The notes beneath the pieces were generated by a model. It worked only from the letters and a program-made list of their open reading frames with translations. It made no database searches and was not told the DNA's origin. Positions 31,092 to 38,286 of a DNA stretch of 43,878 bases are shown piece by piece. This stretch comes from an uncultured Porphyromonadaceae bacterium (GTDB taxonomy: Bacteria > Bacteroidota > Bacteroidia > Bacteroidales > Muribaculaceae): contig CABUPJ010000028.1 of the NCBI GenBank assembly GCA_902493335.1, positions 1 through 43,878 of the forward strand. The letters are read 5' to 3'. Within the stretch, counting starts at the first letter, position 1; every line of letters begins with the position of its first letter. The translations under genes and the position numbers were made by a program.

Positions 31092-31613
31092 ATGACAGAT
31101 GCTCTTTGGAATGGAATAATCGGTGCCGGCGGTGCTTTTATCTGTTGCGCGGTTTACTTTGGCTTTAAGGCAGCTCGCAAAGGAATTAATCATATAAAGG
31201 TAAAGAAACCCGAACATATGTCCGAACAAGAAATAAATGCAGACTCAAAAGTTGAGGATAATTCTAATGTAGCTAAGCAAAGGCAACTTACGATTACGCT
31301 TCCGACCAAAGCTCAAATCTTCACTCGCAAAAATATACGGGCTTACGGTTTTATAGTTATGGCTATAATCAGCGCTGTTTTTGCAGAAAATATTGTGTGC
31401 ACTTATAATCACACTGGTGTTGGAGACTGGGAGCAGTTTGAGGGTGACTATTATACTAATGCCTCACATAATCTCTACTATATAGCCAGTAATACTAAAG
31501 CTGTTTATATGATGATTAGAGAGAGCATATCATATCTGTTTTGGATTTTAGCAGCTTTATTTGCTCTATTAGGCTTTACCTCTGTTTCTTTTAAAAACTA
31601 CGGTAATCCGTAA
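31092..31613 (+). CDS. Unrecognised small membrane protein whose end shares the kinase gene's 3' sequence
   Basis: I recognise no family. The 173-residue product has three likely membrane spans (residues about 6-26, 90-110 and 145-165) and a charged middle with Asn, Lys and Glu. The gene is A+T-rich like the one at 30093. Its last codons, KNYGNP and stop, are within the 28-bp repeat and identical in protein sequence to the end of the histidine kinase at 24181. The natural C-terminus may therefore have been replaced at a recombination junction. A TAACTTTG -7 element lies at 31064-31071. Confidence 0.72.
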   Translation: MTDALWNGIIGAGGAFICCAVYFGFKAARKGINHIKVKKPEHMSEQEINADSKVEDNSNVAKQRQLTITLPTKAQIFTRKNIRAYGFIVMAIISAVFAENIVCTYNHTGVGDWEQFEGDYYTNASHNLYYIASNTKAVYMMIRESISYLFWILAALFALLGFTSVSFKNYGNP

Positions 31614-31618
31614 TTGAC
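31591..31618 (+). repeat. Right copy of 28-bp direct repeat
   Basis: Same sequence as 25934-25961 with one change (T for A at position 14). It forms the end of the small membrane-protein gene and supplies the -33 TTG of the response-regulator promoter. Weaker similarity continues downstream (GACAGGC and TTGG in both flanks). Confidence 0.9.
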
Positions 31619-31644
31619 TCAATTCGACAGGCTTGGTAATTTTG
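31614..31644 (+). promoter_or_regulatory. Promoter of the response-regulator gene
   Basis: TTG (31614-31616, inside the 28-bp repeat), 20 nt, TAATTTTG (31637-31644). Translation from the ATG at 31695 follows; a longer frame starting at 31614 begins inside this promoter. Confidence 0.82.
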
Positions 31645-31694
31645 TATGTTCAAATTACCCGCCTGTAATGATTCAAGAATCTGTTTTATCACAA

Positions 31695-32324
31695 ATGAAA
31701 ATAGCTGTCGTCGACGATCATGACCTTATCAGGGAGGGCCTCAACGCCATCCTCAGGAACAACGGTGCCGACAGCGTCGAGAAATACAGCACGGCCACTG
31801 CGCTTATCGAGTGTCTTGACGCCGGCGAATCGTTTGATTTTTATGTCATAGACCTCGAACTGCCTGATGTCGACGGCTTCGTGCTCATTGAGATGATAAG
31901 GGCCCGCAACCCTGTGGCCCATATCATCGTCAGCACTGTTCACGACGAAATATGGACTCTTCGCAAGCTCCTCGCCCGCGATGTCAATGCAATAATCTAT
32001 AAGTCAGGCGACGGCAGCGAGATTATAACAGCCATAAACGAGATTGTCAAGGGCAACAACTACTACTGCGACGCCGTCGTCAAAGCACTCGAAACGGCAG
32101 GTGACAGCAGCCGCTATCCCACCGCCCGCGAACTCGAAGTGCTGTATCAGATAGCGCAGGGCAAGACTTCGCGCGAGATTGCCGCCGCCATGTTTGTCAC
32201 CGACAATACCATCGAAGCCCACCGCAAGGCACTTTTTGCAAAACTTGGTGCTGTGAATGTCGCAGACCTTATCGTAAAGGCCATCGACAACGGCTATATC
32301 AAGAAAAGCGGCGTAAAACGTTGA
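31695..32324 (+). CDS. NarL/FixJ-type response regulator
   Basis: The 209-residue protein has a receiver domain with the acidic pair Asp8/Asp9, the phosphorylation site Asp53 in YVIDLELPDVDG, Ser80/Thr81 and Lys103 (IIYKSGD). A LuxR-type helix-turn-helix (TARELEVLYQIAQGKTSREI to NTIEAHRKALFAKLGA) follows. This is the usual partner of HisKA_3 kinases, so the kinase at 24181 is the likely cognate sensor although 5.7 kb of other genes lie between. I choose ATG 31695 because it opens directly into the receiver fold and lies downstream of the promoter at 31614-31644. Confidence 0.95.
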   Translation: MKIAVVDDHDLIREGLNAILRNNGADSVEKYSTATALIECLDAGESFDFYVIDLELPDVDGFVLIEMIRARNPVAHIIVSTVHDEIWTLRKLLARDVNAIIYKSGDGSEIITAINEIVKGNNYYCDAVVKALETAGDSSRYPTARELEVLYQIAQGKTSREIAAAMFVTDNTIEAHRKALFAKLGAVNVADLIVKAIDNGYIKKSGVKR

Positions 32325-32419
32325 TTTGGTTATAGATTGACATGGATTATAAGTGGTAGGGAGGAGACCGGGCTGTAAACCTGCTGTCGTGACGGTTGTA
32401 GATTGTATTGCTGAAATAC

Positions 32420-32450
32420 TTGACAGATTGTCAAAAAAACAGTATTTTTG
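32420..32450 (+). promoter_or_regulatory. Promoter of the C1 peptidase gene with overlapping dyad
   Basis: TTG (32420-32422), 20 nt, TATTTTTG (32443-32450). The -33 lies in a perfect dyad TTGACA-GAT-TGTCAA (32420-32434), a possible operator. Confidence 0.78.
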
Positions 32451-32483
32451 CCGTATAAAACAAACCGTAAACATTTCACTGCA

Positions 32484-33692
32484 ATGAAAAAATTACTATC
32501 CCTTGTCATGGCTGCCGCCGTTCTGTCGGCATCTGCCGCTGAACCTGCCGACTCGGTCAAGACCGATTCTGTCAAAGGTTTTGAGTTCAAAGATATTATA
32601 ACCATTCCCATCACTTCTGTCAAAGACCAGAATAAATCGGGAACATGCTGGTGTTTCGCCGGCACATCGTTCTTTGAGAACGAAATCCGCAAGGCCGGGG
32701 GCGACTCCATCGACCTGTCTGAAATGTTTACCGTGCGCCACTGCTATGCCGACAAGGCCGACCGCTATGTCAGAATGTATGGCGGCACTAACTTCGCCGC
32801 CGGCGGCTCTATCCTCGACGTGCCTTATGTATGGGAACGCTATGGCGCTGTGCCCGAAGAAGTTTACACAGGTCTGCAGTATGGCGAGGACAAACACGTC
32901 CATGGCGAGCTCGACGCCGCGCTATCGGCCTATGTCAAAGCCGTCACGTCCAAACCCAACCGCCGCGTCTCTACTGCATGGAAGAAAGGTCTCGACGGCA
33001 TCCTCGACGCCTATCTCGGCGAGGTTCCCGAGACTTTCAAGTATAAAGGCAAGACCTATACTCCGCAGTCGTTCGCCGCGTCGCTTGGCATCGATCCCGC
33101 CAACTATGTGGCTCTGACATCGTTCACACATCACCCGTATTATAAACCGTTCGTAGTCGAGGTTCCCGACAACTGGCTTTGGGCGCAATATCAGAATGTC
33201 AAACTTGACGAGCTGCGAGCCGTCGTCGACAACGCCCTCAAAAACGGCTATACCGTAGTCTGGGCCGCCGATGTCAGCGAAGGTGGTTTCAAATGGCGCG
33301 AAGGTGTGGCTCTCATGCCCAAAGACAAACTCGAAAGCGACATGGAAGGCACCGAACTCTCGCGCTGGGTCAAACTCTCTGACAAAGAGCGCGAAAACAG
33401 CAAATATGAGTTTGATGGCCCGGTCGAGGAAATCAAAGTGACTCCCGAAATCCGTCAGGATATGTTTGACCGTCAGGAGACAACCGACGATCATGGCATG
33501 GAGATTGTCGGCCTCGCCGAAGACCGCCTCGGCAACCGCTACTATAAGGTGAAGAATTCATGGGATACCAACCAGATTTATGACGGCTTCCTCTATGTCT
33601 CGATGCCTTATTTCGACGCCAAGACAATGAACATCCTTGTCAACAAGGCTGCCGTCCCCGACAAAATCGCCAAGAAAATCGGCATCAGATAA
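32484..33692 (+). CDS. Secreted bleomycin-hydrolase/PepC-like C1 cysteine peptidase
   Basis: From ATG 32484 the product is 402 residues with a signal peptide (cut near SASAAEP). Papain-fold catalytic residues are visible: Gln49 and Cys55 in VKDQNKSGTCWCFAG, His337 in TTDDHGMEI and Asn358 in YKVKNSWDTN. Family C1B enzymes are usually cytoplasmic aminopeptidases; Bacteroidales carry secreted versions such as this, which would trim peptides in the periplasm. The extra Cys two residues after the nucleophile (TCWCF) is a point of difference from papain. An in-frame start at 32448 is rejected because it would precede the signal peptide. The phosphoesterase gene follows after 16 nt. Confidence 0.93.
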   Translation: MKKLLSLVMAAAVLSASAAEPADSVKTDSVKGFEFKDIITIPITSVKDQNKSGTCWCFAGTSFFENEIRKAGGDSIDLSEMFTVRHCYADKADRYVRMYGGTNFAAGGSILDVPYVWERYGAVPEEVYTGLQYGEDKHVHGELDAALSAYVKAVTSKPNRRVSTAWKKGLDGILDAYLGEVPETFKYKGKTYTPQSFAASLGIDPANYVALTSFTHHPYYKPFVVEVPDNWLWAQYQNVKLDELRAVVDNALKNGYTVVWAADVSEGGFKWREGVALMPKDKLESDMEGTELSRWVKLSDKERENSKYEFDGPVEEIKVTPEIRQDMFDRQETTDDHGMEIVGLAEDRLGNRYYKVKNSWDTNQIYDGFLYVSMPYFDAKTMNILVNKAAVPDKIAKKIGIR

Positions 33693-33708
33693 GATTGTCA
33701 GCCGCGCG

Positions 33709-34212
33709 ATGAAACTGATAGGCATACTGTCTGACACCCATTCGTGCTGGGACGACCGTTTCGCCAAACATTTCGCCTCGTGTGACGAAATCTGGCACGC
33801 CGGCGATATCGGCGACCTCGACACACTCATGCGTCTCGAGGCAGTCGCTCCGGTCGTGCGCGCCGTCAGAGGCAACATCGACCACGGCCCGATTCTGCGG
33901 CGGTGTCCCGAAATCGAGCGCTTCGAGACCGAGGGTGTCAAGGTGTTCATGACCCATATCGGCGGTTACCCCGGCCGTTATGCTCCCGGCATCAGACGCA
34001 TGCTCGTCGAAGAACGCCCCAAGATAATGGTTGCCGGTCACAGTCATATATTGAAAGTGGTCTACGACCGCGAGCTCGACCTGCTCCACATCAATCCCGG
34101 TGCGGCAGGACATCACGGCTGGCAGCGCGAACGCACACTCATCCGCCTCCGTCTCGACGCCGGCGACATCAAAGACCTCGAAGTCATCGAACTCGGCAAA
34201 CTAAAGGTGTGA
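33709..34212 (+). CDS. YfcE/MJ0936-type metallophosphoesterase
   Basis: From ATG 33709 the 167-residue cytoplasmic protein shows the calcineurin-like metal-binding blocks: SDTHSCWD, HAGDIGD, RGNID, MTHIGG and GHSHI. The family hydrolyses phosphodiesters with Mn or similar metals, and the physiological substrate is seldom known. It has no promoter of its own within 16 nt of the peptidase stop, so it is probably co-transcribed with the peptidase. The SPOR lipoprotein follows 30 nt later. Confidence 0.93.
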   Translation: MKLIGILSDTHSCWDDRFAKHFASCDEIWHAGDIGDLDTLMRLEAVAPVVRAVRGNIDHGPILRRCPEIERFETEGVKVFMTHIGGYPGRYAPGIRRMLVEERPKIMVAGHSHILKVVYDRELDLLHINPGAAGHHGWQRERTLIRLRLDAGDIKDLEVIELGKLKV

Positions 34213-34242
34213 CATCGGCGTTAAACAATTAAAACTGTTGAT

Positions 34243-34764
34243 ATGAAAAAGATAATTGTCGGTCTGACCCTTGCGGGCATCGTGACGCTCCCGTTGCTGA
34301 CAGGTTGCAAGACGACAGAGGCCAACTATAGAGCCGCTTATGAGAAGGCTATCGAAAGCCGCGACAGAAATGCCGTCGACTCGACAATCTACGGCCGCTT
34401 CCGTCAGGAGATGAAGCAGACCGTCGTCGTCAGCGGCAACGACACCGTGCCTGTCAGCGTCCAGCATGTGTCTGTCACCGAGGGCGGTGGCGGCATCCGA
34501 GAATATATCAGGCCTTATAACGTCGTTGTCGGCGAGTTCAAGCAGGTCTTCAACGCCAGATCACTGCGCGAGCGTCTTGTCGCCGGAGGCTATCCACGCA
34601 CATTCGTCGTCAACACCCGCGAGCCTTATTATTTTGTCGTCATCGGCGGTTATGATAGGATCGGCGAGGCCCGTGCCGCTCTCGACAGTCTCCGTCGCAA
34701 TCCTCCCGTCGTCATGCGTGACCCTTGTCCCTTCATCCTTCAGGATCCGCGTGTAAGGCGCTGA
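34243..34764 (+). CDS. SPOR-domain lipoprotein
   Basis: The 173-residue protein has a lipoprotein signal (LLTGCKTTE, lipobox Cys22) and a C-terminal SPOR domain from about residue 90 (YNVVVGEFKQVFNARSLRER to YFVVIGGYDRIGEARAALDS). SPOR domains bind glycan strands without stem peptides, such as those made at division septa. It should be anchored in the outer or inner membrane facing peptidoglycan. It is last in the peptidase-phosphoesterase run and ends at a strong terminator. Confidence 0.9.
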   Translation: MKKIIVGLTLAGIVTLPLLTGCKTTEANYRAAYEKAIESRDRNAVDSTIYGRFRQEMKQTVVVSGNDTVPVSVQHVSVTEGGGGIREYIRPYNVVVGEFKQVFNARSLRERLVAGGYPRTFVVNTREPYYFVVIGGYDRIGEARAALDSLRRNPPVVMRDPCPFILQDPRVRR

Positions 34765-34782
34765 TAAAGATCATAAACAGTT

Positions 34783-34820
34783 AACGGCCATCAGGAAATC
34801 TCATTCCCGATGGCCGTTTT
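34783..34820 (+). terminator. Terminator after the SPOR gene
   Basis: AACGGCCATC (34783-34792) pairs with GATGGCCGTT (34809-34818), then TT. It lies between convergent genes and can serve both. Confidence 0.82.
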
Positions 34821-34844
34821 CAGTTTCAAAATCTTGGGTTCAGG

Positions 34845-35762
34845 TCAATTGCCGAAACTCAGGGTCGTGTAATAATTCAGATTCCCGTTGCCGGCATATT
34901 GGCTGCCGTAAGTCAGGCGAATAAAGTTATTGTTGCCGCCCCACCAGGTGGCAGTCAGTCCTGCCGCAGTGTTCTGTATGCTCGCCGGTTGTCCGTAGGT
35001 GCCTATCAGACGGTTCATTGTCATATTGTAGCGGCTCATGTCGTAGTAGGGCGAGTAGTAGACAAACTCCGAGCTATACAGACCGCCGTATGAATTATAA
35101 TAGAGCGTGGCGTCGGGCCAGAGCATATTCAGCATCGAGACATTGTTGAGATAGACCATGTCGTTGGCGTAACCGGCCACGTTATATCCCGAACTAATCA
35201 GGGCGTTGACCGAGATGTTTATCGACGTGCCGAGAGCTATGCCGAGTATCGTTGTGAACGGACGCCATGGTGCCACGGGGCGGTAATGAGGCGGCGGCAC
35301 GGGACGATAGAACGGTCTTGGCGGCGGCAGATGCGGACGGTAGACCGGTCCGGGTCTGAAGTCATGGCCGGGATGGTGTCCGGGGTGGTGTCCGGGATGG
35401 TGCCCCGGACGATAGCCGGCCTGCGGCGGTCTGTTATTGTTGCCGGGCCTGAAATGGTTGTCACCCGGACGGTTGTTCCCCGGGCGGTTATGATTCCCGC
35501 CGTTGTTGCCGGGGCGGTTGTGGTTCCCGCCGTTGTTGCCGGGGCGGTTGTTGTTCCCGCCGCTGTTGCCGGGACGGTTGTTGTTCCCGCCTCCGCTGTT
35601 GCCGGGACGGTTGTTGTTTCCGCCGTTGTTGCCGGGACGACGGACCTGTTCCTGGCGGTTTCGGTTATCGTTGTAATCCTTGCGTCCGCGGGCTTCGATG
35701 CCTTCGGTCATGAGTGCTGCGCAAAGAATCAGGGCTGCTGCTGTTCTGATAATTTTCTTCAT
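34845..35762 (-). CDS. Secreted repeat-rich protein (Asn/Gly/Pro/Arg tandem repeats)
   Basis: The 305-residue protein has a signal peptide (MKKIIRTAAALILCAALM...IEA). A low-complexity segment (residues about 38-130) of decapeptide units RPGNNGGNHN and variants follows, then HHPG units and a proline-rich bridge. A conserved-looking C-terminal domain (about 165-305) carries a short hydrophobic stretch (ILGIALGTSINISVNALI) and many Tyr, Asn and Gly. I do not know its function; Bacteroidales encode several such proteins. The repeats are cationic and histidine-rich, so metal or polyanion binding is possible but speculative. It is monocistronic and divergent from pyrE. Confidence 0.85.
   Translation of the reverse strand: MKKIIRTAAALILCAALMTEGIEARGRKDYNDNRNRQEQVRRPGNNGGNNNRPGNSGGGNNNRPGNSGGNNNRPGNNGGNHNRPGNNGGNHNRPGNNRPGDNHFRPGNNNRPPQAGYRPGHHPGHHPGHHPGHDFRPGPVYRPHLPPPRPFYRPVPPPHYRPVAPWRPFTTILGIALGTSINISVNALISSGYNVAGYANDMVYLNNVSMLNMLWPDATLYYNSYGGLYSSEFVYYSPYYDMSRYNMTMNRLIGTYGQPASIQNTAAGLTATWWGGNNNFIRLTYGSQYAGNGNLNYYTTLSFGN
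35479..35639. repeat. 30-bp coding tandem repeats
   Basis: Five to six near-identical units of about 30 bp (with one 3-bp insertion) encode RPGNNGGNxN within the repeat-rich secreted protein. Three 12-bp HHPG units follow nearby (about 35366-35404). Copy number is likely to vary between strains. Confidence 0.8.
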
Positions 35763-35862
35763 GGCTTTATCGCTTTTATTAATTAGATGCTTTAGATATG
35801 GAAAAGTTTAGAGCATAGTCTAAAAAATGTTTACCAACACTGTTTTGTTCGGGGATATTTCG

Positions 35863-35870
35863 TAACTTTG
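35863..35870 (+). promoter_or_regulatory. -7 element upstream of pyrE
   Basis: TAACTTTG matches the -7 pattern. The expected -33 position, 20 nt upstream, has CTG rather than TTG. The ATG follows at 35895. Confidence 0.55.
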
Positions 35871-35894
35871 CATAAACTTTTAAAGAAAACAGTA

Positions 35895-36533
35895 ATGAAA
35901 CAGGTGGCAACAATACTCGCAGAGAAACTTTTGAAAATCAGTGCTATCAATCTTCAGCCTGAAAACCCCTTCGTCTGGGCTTCGGGATGGAATTCTCCGA
36001 TTTACACCGATAACCGCAAGACTCTGTCATATCCCGACATCCGCTCGTTTATAAAAATCGAGTTGTGTCGTCTCATTCTCGAGAATTTTCAGGACGTCGA
36101 GGCTATCGCCGGCGTAGCGACAGGCGCTATCGCCCAGGGCGCTCTTGTGGCCGATTCACTCGGTCTGCCCTATGTCTATGTTCGTTCGACTCCCAAAGAC
36201 CACGGTCTTGAGAATCTCATCGAAGGCAACCTCAAGCCCGGCACAAAAGTCGTCGTTATCGAAGACCTTATCTCGACCGGCGGCAGCTCGCTCAAGGCTG
36301 TCGAGGCTATCCGTGCTGCAGGCTGCGAAGTGCTCGGCATGGCCGCACTCTTCACCTACGGCTTCCCTCTCGCCGAGGCAAACTTCAAGAAAGCAGGCGT
36401 CAAGCTGATGACTCTCAGCAACTACAACGCCATGCTCGAAGCCGCCCTCGCAACAGGCTATATCAAGGAAACTGACCTCGAAACCCTTAAGGAATGGCGT
36501 CGCGACCCCTCGACGTGGACCGCTAAACGATAA
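35895..36533 (+). CDS. pyrE: Orotate phosphoribosyltransferase
   Basis: This enzyme makes orotidine 5'-phosphate from orotate and PRPP in pyrimidine synthesis. The 212-residue protein (ATG 35895) has the N-terminal WASGWNSPIYTDNR segment, the catalytic-loop lysine in YVRSTPKDHG, and the PRPP-binding motif VVVIEDLISTGGSS. A longer start at 35868 begins at the promoter and is not used. It leads a rightward cluster: the SRPBCC gene starts 3 nt after its stop. Confidence 0.97.
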   Translation: MKQVATILAEKLLKISAINLQPENPFVWASGWNSPIYTDNRKTLSYPDIRSFIKIELCRLILENFQDVEAIAGVATGAIAQGALVADSLGLPYVYVRSTPKDHGLENLIEGNLKPGTKVVVIEDLISTGGSSLKAVEAIRAAGCEVLGMAALFTYGFPLAEANFKKAGVKLMTLSNYNAMLEAALATGYIKETDLETLKEWRRDPSTWTAKR

Positions 36534-36536
36534 ACC

Positions 36537-36953
36537 ATGGCTCAGTATAAAAGTGCTCCCGTCACAGTCAGACGCTCGGTCGAAGAGATCAACAATAAAT
36601 TTGCCGACCTCTCGACATTCCAGGCCGCCATCGACGCGCTGCCCGCTGAAGAGCGTGCCAAGATTGGCGATGTCAGATTCGACAAGACATCGATCGCCAT
36701 CAGGCAGCCACAGTTCGGCGAGATAAAATTTCAGGTAAAGAGCAACACTCCCGGCCGTATCGAGATGGAGGCCGTCGGACTGCCGCTGCCGCTCAATCTT
36801 ATTGTCGACCTCCTCGCTGTCGACGCTGCCTCGACCCAGGTCTCGTCGTCAATCGATGTCGAGATTCCCGCGATGCTGCGTCCGCTCATCGGCGGCACGA
36901 TGCAGAAAGCTGTCGACCAGTTTGGTTCGTTGTTTGCCAAACTGAACGCCTGA
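36537..36953 (+). CDS. SRPBCC-fold (START-like) protein
   Basis: The 138-residue cytoplasmic protein opens with YKSAPVTVRRSVEEINNKFADLSTFQAAID and has later strands ending in an amphipathic helix (MLRPLIGGTMQKAVDQFGSL), consistent with the hydrophobic-pocket SRPBCC fold. Such proteins bind small lipids or hydrophobic ligands, and no ligand can be assigned. It lies 3 nt after pyrE and 7 nt before the Rieske-like lipoprotein, so it is probably in the same transcript. Fold assignment is by pattern; no catalytic residues are seen. Confidence 0.83.
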   Translation: MAQYKSAPVTVRRSVEEINNKFADLSTFQAAIDALPAEERAKIGDVRFDKTSIAIRQPQFGEIKFQVKSNTPGRIEMEAVGLPLPLNLIVDLLAVDAASTQVSSSIDVEIPAMLRPLIGGTMQKAVDQFGSLFAKLNA

Positions 36954-36960
36954 CCTCCCG

Positions 36961-37476
36961 ATGATTTTCCGAAGAAACTTATCCATGTCAACAATGACTG
37001 CCGCTGTTCTGGCGGCAGTCATGTTTGTCTGTGGCGCCTGCCACAGCGTCGACGACGACCGCATACCCGTGATGCCTGTCTCACTTGTCTTCACGACTGT
37101 GGCAGAGTGGAATATCTATGGCGTCGCTGGCGCTCTCGACTATCGCCGTTTCATTAAGGAAGAGCGCGTCCCCGCCTCATATCCCTACACGGCTCTGTCT
37201 CAGACAGGTTTCGGCGGTGTGCTCCTTGTCGGCGATGTCAACGGCACTCCCATGGCCTATGATCTCGCATGTCCCGTCGAATGTCGCCGTGACGTCAGAG
37301 TTATCATAGACACCGACGGCATGGTCGCCGAATGTCCCGAGTGCCACAGCCGCTATGATGTCTTCTCGCTTTACGGTAACCCGGTTTCGGGGCCTGCGGC
37401 GACTGACGGCTTCGGACTCAGACGCTATCGTGTCGCTCCCGGCCGCATGGGTGAATATATGGTTGTAAGCAACTGA
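36961..37476 (+). CDS. Rieske-like lipoprotein with altered metal ligands
   Basis: The 171-residue protein has a lipoprotein-type N-terminus (VCGACHS, probable lipidated Cys27; ATG 36985 is an alternative start). Its second half resembles a Rieske domain: CPECHSRYDVFSLYGNPVSG fits the usual second cluster loop and the SGPA tail. The first loop reads ACPVEC where Rieske proteins have Cys-x-His. The candidate ligands are therefore Cys104, Cys108, Cys125 and Cys128, with His129 next to the last, a four-cysteine set closer to rubredoxin or zinc sites than to a 2Fe-2S Rieske centre. It would sit outside the cytoplasm. Function unknown; it is in a cluster with SGNH and MBOAT genes. Confidence 0.85.
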   Translation: MIFRRNLSMSTMTAAVLAAVMFVCGACHSVDDDRIPVMPVSLVFTTVAEWNIYGVAGALDYRRFIKEERVPASYPYTALSQTGFGGVLLVGDVNGTPMAYDLACPVECRRDVRVIIDTDGMVAECPECHSRYDVFSLYGNPVSGPAATDGFGLRRYRVAPGRMGEYMVVSN

Positions 37477-37491
37477 TCTGATTTTTTTACT

Positions 37492-38286
37492 ATGAAAAAA
37501 AACTATATCGGTCTGTGGCTGCTGTTGTTTGTCGCTTTTGCCGCCTTCGCCGTAGCCTCGACTCTTGACGAAATAAAAATAGGGCCGCTCGAGCTTAAAT
37601 CATCGAAGATAGCCGACCGTCTGCTTCAGGAACGTGCGCTCGACGAAGCCGTCGACAGTGCCTTCGCCGCCGAGACAGCGACCGCAGGAGATCAGACTAA
37701 AATTCCCGCTCCGCTTGATACGGCTTCGAAAGTCATACTCTTTATCGGCGACTCCATGCTCGAGGGTCTGTCGCCCCGCATGGCCGACTATGCCGCAGCC
37801 AACGGCCACACGCTTTATACGGTCATGTGGTATAGCTCGACATCAGAGCGCTGGGGCTCGTCAGACAAGCTCCGCGGCTATATCGACCGCCTCCATCCCG
37901 ACTATGTCTTCATCTGTCTCGGCGCAAACGAGCTGTTTGTTAAAGATATCAAGGAAAAACGCGACGGTTTTGTCAGGAATATCATCAGCGACATCGGTGT
38001 GATACCCTATGTATGGATCGGTCCTCCCAACTGGAAGCCAGACACCGGCATAAACGAACTCATCGCCGCAAACGCCGTAGAAGGCGGATATTTCAAAAGC
38101 GACGGCATGCACTTCGACCGCACCAAAGACGGCGCGCACCCGACACGCTCGTCTGCCGCCCTGTGGCTCGACAGCGTCGCCCGCTGGATGCCTCTCCATG
38201 CCGCTCATCCCATTAAAATGGCCGATCCCGGCGATGTCAAAGGCAAACCTAAACGTATTTTTGTCCACCAGCCCGACGAAAAATAA
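37492..38286 (+). CDS. SGNH-type protein (DUF459-like), partner of the MBOAT acyltransferase
   Basis: The 264-residue protein has one N-terminal membrane span or uncleaved signal (GLWLLLFVAFAAFAVAS), then an SGNH domain in the periplasm: FIGDSMLEGL (Ser88), CLGANELF (Asn) and DGAHPTRS (Asp213, His216). It overlaps the next gene by one base (TAATG) and so is translationally coupled to it. In alginate, peptidoglycan and teichoic-acid O-acetylation, an MBOAT protein works with such an SGNH partner that moves the acyl group to the polymer. That role is inferred from the pairing; the polymer is unknown. Confidence 0.92.
   Translation: MKKNYIGLWLLLFVAFAAFAVASTLDEIKIGPLELKSSKIADRLLQERALDEAVDSAFAAETATAGDQTKIPAPLDTASKVILFIGDSMLEGLSPRMADYAAANGHTLYTVMWYSSTSERWGSSDKLRGYIDRLHPDYVFICLGANELFVKDIKEKRDGFVRNIISDIGVIPYVWIGPPNWKPDTGINELIAANAVEGGYFKSDGMHFDRTKDGAHPTRSSAALWLDSVARWMPLHAAHPIKMADPGDVKGKPKRIFVHQPDEK

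Noticed and set aside
25934..31618. Insertion sequence or integrative element with its own recombinase
   Set aside because: Direct repeats are present, but no transposase, integrase or terminal inverted repeats are seen in the segment, so it is reported only as a repeat-flanked segment.
31614..31694. Longer start of the response regulator
   Set aside because: It begins at the -33 TTG of the promoter; the receiver domain starts exactly at ATG 31695.
35479..35639. Possible CRISPR-like array
   Set aside because: The repeats are contiguous, in frame and encode decapeptides of a secreted protein; there are no spacers and no cas genes.
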